Shown here one piece after another: positions 39,094 to 48,937 of a stretch of 64,000 nt of DNA; position 1 is the first letter of the stretch, and each line of letters starts with the position of its first letter. A program made the position numbers and the translations under genes. The stretch covers positions 1-64,000 of the forward strand of contig CAWISL010000007.1 of the NCBI GenBank assembly GCA_963838795.1. The letters are read 5' to 3'. The notes under the pieces are model-generated. The model was given only the letters and a program-made list of their open reading frames with translations. It was not told where the DNA came from and searched no databases. This DNA comes from JAIBJN01 sp963838795 (lineage in GTDB: Bacteria > Actinomycetota > Thermoleophilia > Gaiellales > Gaiellaceae).

Positions 39094-40446
39094 AGCCGAA
39101 GGTATTCAAGGCTTACGACGTCAGGGGGATCTATCCCGTCGAGCTCGACGAGGACGGCGCCCGGGCCATCGGTCGCGCCTACGCCGAGCAGTTCGAGCCC
39201 GCGACGATCGCAGTCGGGCGCGACATGCGGCTCTCCTCTCCCACCATGCACGAGGCCTTCGTGCGCGGGGCTACCGAGGCCGGCACGGACGTCGTCGACG
39301 TCGGGATGATCGGGACCGAGATGCTCTACCACGCTGTCGGTGACCTCGGGCTCGACGGCGGCGCCACGATCACCGCGTCCCATAACCCGAAGGAGTACAC
39401 AGGCACGAAGATCGTCCGCCGCGGCGCGCTGCCGGTCGGCGCCGACTCCGGCCTGCTCGACATCCGCGACCGCGCCCTGTCCCTCGGGGACGTGTCAGAG
39501 GGACAGGCCCCGGCCGTGGCTGGAAAGGTCGAGGCGCGCGACGTCTATCCGGGCTTCGTGGACAAGGTCATGTCTTTCATCGACCCGTCCGCGGTGCAGG
39601 CCGTTGCGCGTCGTGATCGACGCCGCCAACGGGATGGGCGGCGCCATGCTCCCGCCGATCCTCGAGCGCCTCCCCGTCGACGCCGTCCGCTGCTTCTTCG
39701 AGCCCGACGGCAGCTTCCCGAACCACGAGCCGAACCCCCTGCTCGAGGAGAATCGCGAGTTCATCGTCGGCAAGGTCACGGAGGAGGGCGCCGACCTTGG
39801 GATCGCTTTCGACGGGGACGCCGACCGCTGCTTCTTCGTGGACGACACCGGCGAGTTCGTGCCCGGGGACTTCGTGACCGCGCTTCTGGCGGAGTCGATG
39901 CTGGAGAAGGAGCCGGGCGGGACGATCATCTACGACGTGCGCGCGAGCTGGGCCGTCCGCGACGCGGTCGAGCGGCTCGGCGGCACGGCGGTGATGAGCC
40001 GGGTCGGCCACGCCTTCATCAAGCTCCGCATGCGTGAGGTGGACGCCGTCTTCGCCGGCGAGGTCAGCGGGCACTACTACTTCCGCGACTTCTACCAGGC
40101 TGACTCGGGAACGATCCCAGCCCTGCTCATGCTCGAGCTCGTCTCCCAGCGGGGAGAGAGGCTCTCCGAGCTCCTCCGGCCGCTACGCGAGCGCTACTTC
40201 CTCACGGGCGAGATCAACACGCCCGTCGCCGACGTCGCGCTCACGCTCCAGCGGCTGAAGGAGCACTTCGCCGACCAGGGCGAGATCACCCATCTCGACG
40301 GCATCTCGATCACCGCGGAGGACTGGCACCTGAATGTCCGGCCCTCGAACACCGAGCCGCTCCTCCGGCTCAACCTCGAGGCTCTCGACACCGAGCTCAG
40401 GGACCGCAAGAGGGACGAGGCCCTCGCCGTCGTCTCTGGGTCGTAG
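39084..40446 (+). CDS. manB: Phosphomannomutase/phosphoglucomutase, with one frameshift
   Basis: A hexose-phosphate mutase. The phosphoserine loop TASHNPKEYTG (about residues 98-108), the metal loop DGDADRC (about 252-258) and the C-terminal phosphate-binding RPSNTEP are all present. The frame breaks at about 39599; removing one base of a GG gives a continuous 453-residue protein of normal family length. It overlaps the HIT gene by 10 bases. It probably supplies sugar phosphates for GDP-mannose or glucan synthesis. Confidence 0.92.
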
Positions 40447-40455
40447 GCAGAGACG

Positions 40456-40485
40456 GCGAGGGCGGGGCCGAAGCCCCGCCCTCGC
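40456..40485. terminator. Strong hairpin between convergent genes
   Basis: A perfect 13-bp GC-rich stem (GCGAGGGCGGGGC / GCCCCGCCCTCGC) with a CGAA tetraloop, lying 9 bases after the phosphomannomutase stop and 24 bases from the stop of the convergent carboxypeptidase gene. It has little T-run on either side, but the position fits a two-way terminator. Confidence 0.65.
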
Positions 40486-40509
40486 GGCGTTCCTTCCTCG
40501 GGGGCCCGC

Positions 40510-43500
40510 TTACGGGCCGAGGAAGTAGTCCATCGCGCGGCCCATGACGTCCGCGCGCGCGTCTGCACCGGTGACCGCCTCGAGCCCGAAGCCGAGGAGG
40601 AGCGTGTCCTCGGTCGTGATCGAGGCGCCCTCCGGGAACCCGGCTGCCGTCGTGAACACGAAGTTGTTCGCGTTCGCCGCGCTGCCGGGTGGAGGCCCAG
40701 CGACCGTCCAGCCACCTGTGTCGCCGCCCTCGAAGGAGGTCGACGAACCGTCGGGCAGGGTGATGTCGTCGATGAAGACGCCGAGCCCCTGCACCGACCA
40801 GTCGCTCGCGTAGGAGATGGAGACGTCGACCGTCTGACCTGCGTAGGCGTCGAGGTCGATCACCCATTCCTGCCAGACCCCGGAGTCGCCGGACGCGGCG
40901 TTCCACTTGGGCCCGGAGCAGTCGGCGCCCTGGTACTCCACGAGCCACGGATGCAGCTCGTGCCAGCCGGCCGGGCAGCTCTCGCCTGTGCTGGTGGTCG
41001 TGTACGCACTCGGGAGCGTCGTCCTGTTGCCGGCCGCATCCTGGACCTCCACGAACAGGTGGTCCCAGGCGGCCTCGGTGTTGTAGGAGGCCCAGAACCT
41101 GAGCGGCGCCGCATCGCCGGCCGGCACGCTGACCGATCGTGTCAGCTGCTTGTAGCTGACGTCGGCGATCTGTGAGTAGGCGTAGCTCTCGCCCGTGTGC
41201 GGGTCGAAGGGCCCGCCCGGCCGGTCGTACCTGGATGACACCCAGCTCTCGAACTGCGGGTACTCGTCGGGCGGCAGAATGCCGCTCGTGGCGATGAACG
41301 AGTTCGCGTTGTCCCCGGGCTGCGCGCTGAACATGAGGGTCAGCGAGTCGAATGGCGTGTCGACGCCGAGGACGTTGAAGATCGTCCCGGGCGCCGCGAG
41401 ACCGGCGCCGTTGTTGAACAGGAACGAGCCGAACCAGTACTCGAGCACGTCGCCCTGCGTGTCGCCCGAGCCGTGCAGGACGAGGCAGCGCCGGGGATCA
41501 GTGCCCGGCGGGAGGGCGCTGCACTGCGCGTTCGCGGCGGTCGGGTCGTACAGCTGAACCTGGCCGGTCGAGTGCTGTCGGCCCGCCTGCTCGCCGGCCC
41601 ACAGGGCCTTGCCGCCCTCGTTCAGGTACTCGCGGACGTTCAGGATCTGGTCCATCGCAAGCCGCGACGCATTACCGCCCACCCAGCCGGGCTCGCGCGT
41701 GATGATGTCGTCGCCCGTGTACCAGACGACGGCGTCGTAGTGCGAGAGCACGCCGAGGGCGATAGCTGCCTTGCGCCCGCGGGCATCCACGTCGTAGACG
41801 TCGTAGCCGATGCCGTTCGCGGTCAGCGCGTCCGCGTAGGAGGACAGGTAGTGCGGTCCGGGCGTCTGCACGGGGGATGCGCCCGTGTAGTCCTCGTTCG
41901 CGAGGATGAGCACGTCGTTGGACGACTCGACTGCGGCCGTGTACGTGAACGAGTCGCTCGTCTCGCCGCCGCCCTCAAACCACACCTTCACGCTGTTGCC
42001 CGGGCTCGTCCCGGTGACGGTCCCGCTCATGATGCGGTAGTAGACGTCCGTCTGGCCGCCGTAGCGGTCACCGCCGTCCCACTCCTCGGTCGGGGCGCTC
42101 TGGGCGGGCCCGTCGTTGATGCTGTACTTGAGCGTGACGGCTCCGAGCGCCCGCTTCGCCAGCACCCGCACCTCCTGCGGATCGCCGTAGGAGACCTCGA
42201 ACGTGAAGTTGGCGAGCGGTAGGCCCGTCTTGTACGTGTCGTCGCTCTTCAAGTAGAAGGGCTTGGTCTCGATGCCCAGGTGCGAGACGGGGTCATCGGG
42301 ATCGGATGCCGACTTGGCGACGTCAACCGCGAACGGGAGGTTCCGCTCGAACTCCGCCTGTACGTGCGCCTCGTTGTCCGGGAACACGAATCCGCACCCC
42401 GGGCAGCCCTCGGAGAGCTCGGGCGTCCACGCGAGGGTCCCTCGCTGTGAGTGGGCGTAGTCACCGGTCTCGCCGTTCGTCACGTAGAGGACGTCGGACG
42501 AGAGACCCGGATGGAAGCCCTCGATGGCCGGGTTGTCCAGGTTCCCCGAGAGCGCGAAGTAGATCGGGTCGTCGGCGGTCGGCGTTGCGGTCTGCCACCC
42601 CTCCGCATAGAGCAGCCACTGGCCCGCCGAGTGCCAGTTCACGTGAAAGGCGAAGTCGACGCGGTCGTAGAGGCTGACCATCGCCTGTGTCTCCGGCTCC
42701 GAGGCCTCGTCCAGGCCGCGGTACGTGTCGCTCGACGGGATGCTCGACGAGCCCTCCTCGTCGTAGTTCCAGTGCTCTGGAAAGTTCCGGTTCGGGTCGA
42801 CGCCATCGCCGACCTCGATCGTCCCGTTCCCGTTGTTGTCCCGCAGGTTCTTCCGCCACAGCCTGGTGTCGGGGCTCTGGAACGTGTACTGGTACCCGTC
42901 CGGGTTCGCGACGAGCACGAACCAGAGCTCGTTCTCCTTGAGCAGGTCCTTGATCGCCTTGTTGTTGGCCCGCCACTGCGCGATGAAGTAGGCGAGCAGC
43001 CGGCGGTTGACCTCGGGCGTGATCCACTCGCGGGCGTGCTGCGTCGAGCTGTAGAGGACCGCAGGCCGCGCGCCGTCGGGTACCCCGCGGGCGCCCTGCG
43101 TCAGCTTGAGGGCGATGATCTCACGCCCCTGGCCGGTGGTTCCGATGACCTCGAGCTTCGTGAGCTGCGGGTTCCGGCGCGCGATGTCGTAGAGGTAGGC
43201 GCGGAGGCCGTCCGCTCCGTCGTAATCGCGCCAGACTTCGAAGCCGCTCGAGAGCTGGGCGGCGGCCGCCTGGCGCGCCGTCTGGCCCTTCGAGTTGCGA
43301 AGCAGGGACACGTTGACGCCCTGCCTCTTCAGCGCTCTCACCTGCGAAGGTGTGAGCACTAGTTCGAGCCGGACGCCCTTGGCGACGTTCGTCACCGCGG
43401 CAATATCCGTTCCCTTGGCGAGCAGGTCGCGGTAGACGTCTTGCGACACCGTCGCCCGATAGAAGTTGAGCTTGACGTCGGCCGCACCCGCCTGGCCGCT

Positions 43501-43551
43501 CAGGGCAAGCGCAAGCACGAAGGCGCAGCCCAACACCAGCAAGCGTTTCAT
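40510..43551 (-). CDS. Secreted M14-family zinc carboxypeptidase, large
   Basis: A 1,013-residue secreted protein. Signal peptide (about 1-24), a propeptide-like region, then an M14 peptidase domain (about 110-430): zinc ligands in STQHAREW (H-x2-E) and NWHSAGQ, substrate residues in VDPNRNFP, and the catalytic Glu in AWTPELSEG. The later two thirds resemble the non-catalytic parts of immune-inhibitor-A-like proteases, with beta-sandwich segments such as SFEGGDTGGWTVAG. It should trim extracellular proteins. GAGGGGG precedes the ATG at 43551, which I prefer to a start 18 codons earlier. Confidence 0.9.
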   Translation of the reverse strand: MKRLLVLGCAFVLALALSGQAGAADVKLNFYRATVSQDVYRDLLAKGTDIAAVTNVAKGVRLELVLTPSQVRALKRQGVNVSLLRNSKGQTARQAAAAQLSSGFEVWRDYDGADGLRAYLYDIARRNPQLTKLEVIGTTGQGREIIALKLTQGARGVPDGARPAVLYSSTQHAREWITPEVNRRLLAYFIAQWRANNKAIKDLLKENELWFVLVANPDGYQYTFQSPDTRLWRKNLRDNNGNGTIEVGDGVDPNRNFPEHWNYDEEGSSSIPSSDTYRGLDEASEPETQAMVSLYDRVDFAFHVNWHSAGQWLLYAEGWQTATPTADDPIYFALSGNLDNPAIEGFHPGLSSDVLYVTNGETGDYAHSQRGTLAWTPELSEGCPGCGFVFPDNEAHVQAEFERNLPFAVDVAKSASDPDDPVSHLGIETKPFYLKSDDTYKTGLPLANFTFEVSYGDPQEVRVLAKRALGAVTLKYSINDGPAQSAPTEEWDGGDRYGGQTDVYYRIMSGTVTGTSPGNSVKVWFEGGGETSDSFTYTAAVESSNDVLILANEDYTGASPVQTPGPHYLSSYADALTANGIGYDVYDVDARGRKAAIALGVLSHYDAVVWYTGDDIITREPGWVGGNASRLAMDQILNVREYLNEGGKALWAGEQAGRQHSTGQVQLYDPTAANAQCSALPPGTDPRRCLVLHGSGDTQGDVLEYWFGSFLFNNGAGLAAPGTIFNVLGVDTPFDSLTLMFSAQPGDNANSFIATSGILPPDEYPQFESWVSSRYDRPGGPFDPHTGESYAYSQIADVSYKQLTRSVSVPAGDAAPLRFWASYNTEAAWDHLFVEVQDAAGNRTTLPSAYTTTSTGESCPAGWHELHPWLVEYQGADCSGPKWNAASGDSGVWQEWVIDLDAYAGQTVDVSISYASDWSVQGLGVFIDDITLPDGSSTSFEGGDTGGWTVAGPPPGSAANANNFVFTTAAGFPEGASITTEDTLLLGFGLEAVTGADARADVMGRAMDYFLGP

Positions 43552-43633
43552 GGAGCCCCCTCTTCGATCGTTCCCTCCCGGGATTGAGCCCGGAAAGGGT
43601 GACACAGGTCCGCGTCATACGCAACCGGCCCGG

Positions 43634-44125
43634 ATGGCTACGATGCGGCCGGTGACCGTCCGCCTGGGGCAGCCGACCGACCGAAAGCCGCCGTTCAAGT
43701 TCTCCGCCTTCGAGCGCGTCGGCTTCTCCGATACCGACGCCCAGGGAATCGTCTACTACGGCCGCTACCTCCCCTACTTCGACACTGCCCGCGTCGAGTA
43801 CGAGCGCCATCTCGGGCTCCTGCGCAAGGAGGCCGTGGGGAAGGATTTCGTCATGCGGGCGTGCTCGGTCGTCTACGAGGCGCCGGCGCGCTTCGACGAC
43901 TTGCTCGAGGTGTTCGTTCGGACGAAGCGGATCGGCGTCACGAGCATCTGCTACGACCTCTGTGCTCTTCGAGTCGACGACGACGGCCTCATGTGCACCG
44001 CGGAGCAGACCATGGTGCTCGTGGCCGGCCCCGAGCGGAGGCCGACCCCGATCTCGGACGCCTACCGCCGCGCCGTCGCCGAGTTCGAGGGAGCGGACGT
44101 CGAGCTGGCGGCGCCGGTCGAGTGA
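43634..44125 (+). CDS. 4HBT-superfamily acyl-CoA thioesterase
   Basis: A hot-dog-fold thioesterase of about 163 residues. The YbgC-type catalytic segment FSDTDAQGIVYYGRYL is at about residues 31-46 with the active Asp. It hydrolyses short or aromatic acyl-CoA; the substrate is not known. The ATG at 43634 or 43643 may be the start. Its stop overlaps the next gene as GTGA. Divergent from the carboxypeptidase gene. Confidence 0.88.
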   Translation: MATMRPVTVRLGQPTDRKPPFKFSAFERVGFSDTDAQGIVYYGRYLPYFDTARVEYERHLGLLRKEAVGKDFVMRACSVVYEAPARFDDLLEVFVRTKRIGVTSICYDLCALRVDDDGLMCTAEQTMVLVAGPERRPTPISDAYRRAVAEFEGADVELAAPVE

Positions 44126-44625
44126 GCACGACGACGGAGACGTTCCGGGGCGCGCTCGAGGCCGTCGAACGGTTCGTCAACCGCGAGACAGAAGCAGACG
44201 AGGTGCTGCGCAAGGTCGTCGAAGCGCTCCATGACCGCTTCGAGCACTACTCCTGGGTCGGGATCTACCTCGTCGAGGGCGGCGACCTCGTTCTCGGGCC
44301 GTGGGAGGGGCCGCAGGCCACCGAGCACGTGCGGATCCCGATCGGGCAGGGCATCTGCGGCGCCGCGGCGGCGAGCGGCGTGACGGAGGTCGTGGACGAC
44401 GTGAACGCCGACGACCGCTATCTCACCTGCTTCGTCTCGACGCGAAGCGAGATCGTCGTCCCGATCGCCTACGAGGGCAAGGTCGTGGGCGAGATCGACA
44501 TCGACTCGGACGTCCCCGCCGCCTTCGGGCCGGAGGATCGCCGGTTCCTCGAGCGCGTGGCCGTCCTCATCTCCCCCCACTGCCTCGTCGGCTGGGACAC
44601 CGGCGGAGAGCGCTGGGAGCCTTAG
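44122..44625 (+). CDS. GAF-domain protein, free methionine-(R)-sulfoxide reductase-like
   Basis: A 167-residue single GAF domain. Two Cys occupy positions conserved in free-Met-R-sulfoxide reductases: GQGICGAAA (about residue 76) and YLTCFVSTRSEIVVPI (about 102), the latter with the SEIVxPI segment of that family. It may reduce free methionine sulfoxide, protecting against oxidants; other GAF functions are possible. It overlaps the thioesterase gene and ends 3 bases from the convergent cyclase gene. Confidence 0.78.
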   Translation: MSTTTETFRGALEAVERFVNRETEADEVLRKVVEALHDRFEHYSWVGIYLVEGGDLVLGPWEGPQATEHVRIPIGQGICGAAAASGVTEVVDDVNADDRYLTCFVSTRSEIVVPIAYEGKVVGEIDIDSDVPAAFGPEDRRFLERVAVLISPHCLVGWDTGGERWEP

Positions 44626-44628
44626 CCG

Positions 44629-45894
44629 CTAGAACCGATCGGCCGCGTCGGCGAGGAGGCGCTCGGCCTCCTGCACGGGGCCAATCGGAGGCGCCGCGGC
44701 GATCGCGTTTCGGCCGCTGGCCTTCGCCTGATAGGCGGCGCGGTCGGCGACGGCCAGAAGTTCCTCGGCGCTGATGCCCGAGCCTCGGTGCGAAACGGCG
44801 CCGATCGACACCGTCACCGAGACGTCTCCACCTTGTGCCGACTCCTCGACGAGCGCACGGACGCGCTCGGCCACGACGAGAGCCCCGTCGAGGTCGGTCT
44901 CCGGCAGGAGGACGCAGAACTCGTCCCCGCCGAAGCGCGCCGCGACGTCGTACTCGCGGGTAGCGCGGCGGAGCGCATCGGCGACGCTCACGAGCGCGCG
45001 GTCGCCGGCCACGTGCCCGTGCGCCGTGTTGAGCTCGCGCAAGTGGTCGACGTCGACCATGAGGAGGGAGATCGGACGGTCGAACCGGCCCGCTCGGCCG
45101 AGCTCCTGCCCGAGCGCGGCCTCGAAATGGCGCAGGTTGTAGAGCCCGGTCTTGGGCTCGATGCGAGTCGCCTCGACGAGTGCGGGGATCGCCAGCGAAC
45201 GGTACGCGAGCGCGAGCGGCAGGAGCGTGAGGGCGACCAGGCCCGGATAGTCGCCCCAGAGCGCCGCAGCGATCGCCCCGAGGGAAAGCAGCCCGGCGTC
45301 GATGAGGACGCAGTCGAGGCGGACGGTGTCGGCGGCCCTGACACCCCGCGCCAGGTGGAGAACGGTGGCGAGGAGGCCGTAGTGGAGGATCACGAAGGCA
45401 ACGATCGCCAGGGCGGCTCCGACCGTCCAGCCCGCGGACGTGCTCGACTCGACCGCGTCGAACACGGCCCGCGCGAGGAGCGCGGGCGCCACGAGGTTGC
45501 AGACGTTGAAGACGAGGATGTACCAGTCGGTCCGCCTGCGGATCGACTCCGGGATCACGGCCAGGGCGATGAGCAGCGTCGTCAGGGACGGCGGCAGGAT
45601 GAGGACGGCGGTGAAGATCGGGGCGAGCGAGAGCTGCGAGCCCTGGTGCTTCGTCCGGTCGGCGCCCAGGAGGTGCGCGACGGCGGCGAGCGGGAGCAGC
45701 ACTCCGAACGCGATCCAGTCGCTCCGCTCGACCGCTTCCGGCTGCCCGAGTGCTGCTACCAGCGTGAGCGTCGCCAGGACGACCACGAGCTCGAGCCCTG
45801 CGGCCTGCCGGCCGAGCCGTCCGTCCAGAGGGTGGGAACCGTCGCGCATGGAGCGTCTCGCACGGTTCGTCGGCCGGGCCCAGGCGGCGCGCAT
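44629..45894 (-). CDS. Membrane diguanylate cyclase (GGDEF)
   Basis: A 421-residue protein: about seven hydrophobic segments in the N-terminal half (about 35-240), then a GGDEF domain with an intact active site in ARFGGDEFCVLLPETD and an RxxD product-inhibition site (REYD) five residues before it. It should make c-di-GMP. The start is ATG 45894 or 45849. A 16-bp palindrome sits about 20 bases upstream. The catalytic counterpart, an HD-GYP protein, is encoded at 29-30 kb. Confidence 0.9.
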   Translation of the reverse strand: MRAAWARPTNRARRSMRDGSHPLDGRLGRQAAGLELVVVLATLTLVAALGQPEAVERSDWIAFGVLLPLAAVAHLLGADRTKHQGSQLSLAPIFTAVLILPPSLTTLLIALAVIPESIRRRTDWYILVFNVCNLVAPALLARAVFDAVESSTSAGWTVGAALAIVAFVILHYGLLATVLHLARGVRAADTVRLDCVLIDAGLLSLGAIAAALWGDYPGLVALTLLPLALAYRSLAIPALVEATRIEPKTGLYNLRHFEAALGQELGRAGRFDRPISLLMVDVDHLRELNTAHGHVAGDRALVSVADALRRATREYDVAARFGGDEFCVLLPETDLDGALVVAERVRALVEESAQGGDVSVTVSIGAVSHRGSGISAEELLAVADRAAYQAKASGRNAIAAAPPIGPVQEAERLLADAADRF

Positions 45895-45903
45895 CCCCCG
45901 AAG

Positions 45904-45934
45904 GAGTGACGAATCACTCGATCGAGTGACGAAA
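45904..45934 (-). promoter_or_regulatory. Palindromic operator-like site before the diguanylate cyclase gene
   Basis: A perfect 16-bp palindrome TCACTCGATCGAGTGA (45914-45929) plus an additional direct copy of GAGTGACGAA at 45904-45913, so the half-site occurs three times in 31 bases. It lies in the 81-base gap between the coiled-coil gene and the cyclase start, in a position suitable for a dimeric repressor. The regulator is unknown. Confidence 0.55.
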
Positions 45935-45975
45935 ACGGGGGAGCACGTCCCTCGAACGAGGTACTCGGCGAAGGT

Positions 45976-46665
45976 CTACGAAAGCGCGCGCTCGACGCGA
46001 CGGGCGACCTCGGCTGCGCCCAGCGGCGGCAGCGCCTCGCCCAGGACGAGCGCGCCGAGCTCGTTCGCCTGCCGGGCGATCGCGTCGCGCTCCGTGGCCA
46101 GCTGGCTTCGGGCCACGAGCAGGGCCGCGCGCGCGGGCGTCCCCCACTCCGCGACGCCGGTCGCTCCCGGCCCCGGCTCGGCCACGGCCTCCCCGGTGAG
46201 CCGGGGTCGGGCCACGAGGGCCACCGCGAGCTCACGAGCTCGAGCCTCAAGGCCGGCCGTCGTCCGTTCGGCGACCTCAGCCTGGGCCTCGATCTCGGCC
46301 GCGCGCTCCCGCGCGGCCGCCGCCCTCCGCTCGGCCATGTGAAGCGAATCGCGGGCACGCAGCTCGAAGCGGCGGGCTTCCGCCAAGCGCTCGCGGCTCT
46401 TCTCGCCTTCGGCGGCGGTCAGCTCGGCGGCGGCCTGCTCCGCGGCGGCGCGAGCCTGGCCAAGGAGGCGATCGGCCTCCACGATCTCGGCGCTCGCCGC
46501 GGCGCGCGCCTCGGGAAGGCTCGAGAAGAACGACGTCAGCTCGAGCGCCTGCGCGCGCAGCGCCTCGACTTCGGTCGAGAGCTCGTCGAGCTCCGCGAGC
46601 TCCGCCGCGACCGCCTCGTCGGACAGCTCGAGCTCACGGAGCAGCGCCAGGCGCTCGTCGGGCAT
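45976..46665 (-). CDS. Coiled-coil protein, unknown function
   Basis: A 229-residue Ala/Glu/Arg-rich protein with heptad patterns from about residue 10 to 135, then a looser end. No membrane segment or signal peptide. No family recognised. The ATG at 46665 overlaps the RSH stop (ATGA), so it is expressed with the stringent-response enzyme. Ends 81 bases before the cyclase start. Confidence 0.65.
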   Translation of the reverse strand: MPDERLALLRELELSDEAVAAELAELDELSTEVEALRAQALELTSFFSSLPEARAAASAEIVEADRLLGQARAAAEQAAAELTAAEGEKSRERLAEARRFELRARDSLHMAERRAAAARERAAEIEAQAEVAERTTAGLEARARELAVALVARPRLTGEAVAEPGPGATGVAEWGTPARAALLVARSQLATERDAIARQANELGALVLGEALPPLGAAEVARRVERALS

Positions 46666-48880
46666 CAGGAGGGCGTGACGCGATAGGCGTCGAAGACGGA
46701 CTCGAGGTTCCGGAGCGAGCCGAGCAGCGCCCGCAGCGCCTTGATGTCGCCCACCTCGGCGACGTACCAATTTTTCGCCATCTGGTCCTCGACGTGGCCG
46801 CCGTACTCGACGATGTTCGTCCCGTGCTCGGCGAAGGTGCGCGCGACGTCCTCGAGCAGGCGCGGGCGATCCCAGGAGACGACCGCGATCTGGACGCGGA
46901 AGCTCTGCGAGGTGCCGCCGTCCCACTCGACGGGCGTGAACCGGTCGGGGTTCCTCATGAGCGCCTTGACGTTCGGGCAGTCGAGCCGGTGGATGGTGAT
47001 GCCCTTGCCCAGCGAGATATAGCCGGCGATGTCGTCTCCCGGCACCGGCGTGCAGCACTTCGCCATGCGGACGAGGACGTCGGAGACGCCGGGGACGATG
47101 ATGCCGAAGTTCCCCGAGTCGACCGCCTCCCGAGCCTTGGGCCTGCGAGGGAGTGCCTCCTCTTCGACGACGCCCTCGGTCTTCAGGCGGTGGAGGACCT
47201 TGTTGGCGACCTGCGAGACCTGGAGCTTCCCGGAGCCGAGGGCGAGGTAGAAGTCCTCCGCCTTCTTGAAGCCCATCTCGCGGATGATCTCCGCGAGGAG
47301 CGGCGAGCCGGAGAGCTTCTTGTACGGGAGGTTGTGCTGCTTGAGGGCGTTCTCGAGCGCCTCGCGGCCGCGGTGCTCGGAGACCTCCCTCGTCTCGCGG
47401 CTGTACCACTGCCTGATCTTGTTGCGCGCGCGCGAGGACACCGCCAGCGAGAGCCAGTCGCGAGAAGGCCCCCTGCTCGTTTGCTTCGAGGTCAGGATCT
47501 CGACGACGTCGCCGCTGCGAAGCCGGTTGTGGAGCGGGACGATGCGACCGTTCACCTTCGCGCCGACGGTGCGGTGGCCGACGTCCGTGTGCACCGAGTA
47601 GGCGAAGTCGATCGGCGTCGAGCCTCCCGGGAGGCTCTTGACCTCGCCCTTGGGCGTGAAGACGTACACCTCGTCGAGGGCAAGCTCCGGGAAGGCACGC
47701 ATGAGCTCGCGCGAATCCGTCTCCTCACGCTGCCAGTCGGCGAGCTGCTTCATCCAGGCGAGCTCGGCCTCGGTCGCCTTCTTCCCCTTCCCCTTGGCGC
47801 CCTTGTAGAGCCAGTGCGCCGCAATGCCCTGCTCGGCGGTCCTGTGCATGCCCGGGGTTCGCACCTGGATCTCGAGCCACTTTCCCTCGGCGTTGACGGT
47901 CGTGTGCAGCGAGCGGTACATGTTGAACTTGGGCATGGCCACGTAGTCCTTGAAGCGCCCCGGCATCGGCGTCCAGAGCGAGTGGATGATTCCCAGGGCG
48001 CCGTAGCAGTCGCGCTCGCCCTCTTTCCCCTCGCGCTCGACGATCACGCGCAACGCGGTCAGGTCGTAGGATCTCGTTGAACTCCTTCCCGCGCTTCGCC
48101 ATCTTCTCGTAGATGGAGTAGAAGTGCTTCGCGCGCGAGGAGATCTCGGCGGGGATGTCTACCTTGTCGAGCTCGCGCTTCAGCACCTTGCCGGCGCCCT
48201 CGACGTAGCGCTCCCGCTCGGCGCGGCGCTCGTTGACCATCGCCTGGATCTCGGCGTACTTGGTGGGATGGAGCGTCTGGAAGGCGAGGTCCTCGAGCTC
48301 CCACTTGATCGTGTGGATGCCGAGCCGGTGCGCGAGCGGCGCGTAGACCTCGAGCGTCTCACGCGCCTTCTGGAGCTGCTTCTGCTTCCCGAGATACTCG
48401 ATCGTCCGCATGTTGTGCAGGCGATCGGCGAGCTTGATGAGGATCACGCGATGGTCGTCGGCCATCGCCACGATCATCTTCCGGTAGTTCTCGGCCTGAG
48501 CCTGCTCGCGGCTCTGGAAGTGGATTCGGGTCAGCTTGGTGACGCCTTCCACGAGTCGCGCCACCTCGTCGCCGAACTCATCCCTCACCTGCTCGATCGT
48601 CGCATCCGTATCCTCGACGACGTCGTGGAGGATCCCGGCGGCGATCGTGGAGTCGTCGCTCCGGAGCTCCGCGAGGATCAGCGCGACGCCGAGCGGATGG
48701 AGGATGAAGTCCTCGCCGCTCCGTCGCTGCTGGTGCTCGTGGGCGTCTGAGGCGAAGCGATACGCCCGCTCCGAGAAGGTCCCGATCGGCATCGGGGTTG
48801 TAGGACGCCACCTCGGCCAGGAGCTGGTCGAACTGCTCGCTGTGCCGCTCGGCGGACGCGGTGAGCACCTGACCCGCCAT
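46665..48880 (-). CDS. rsh: RelA/SpoT-type (p)ppGpp synthetase/hydrolase, with two frameshifts
   Basis: A long bifunctional RSH enzyme. In order: HD hydrolase domain with HDVVEDTD, the synthetase domain with YDLTALRV and NMYRSLHTTV, a TGS domain (VYVFTPKGEVKSLPGGSTP) and a C-terminal ACT domain. The frame breaks at about 48769 and 48068, each explained by one extra base; rejoined, the protein is 737 residues, the normal length. It sets (p)ppGpp level. It starts 57 bases downstream of recJ. Confidence 0.93.
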
Positions 48881-48937
48881 GGGCCCATCTTAGCTTCCGG
48901 GGTTGCGGGCCCCCGCCCCCGTTCGAGGCACCGAGCG

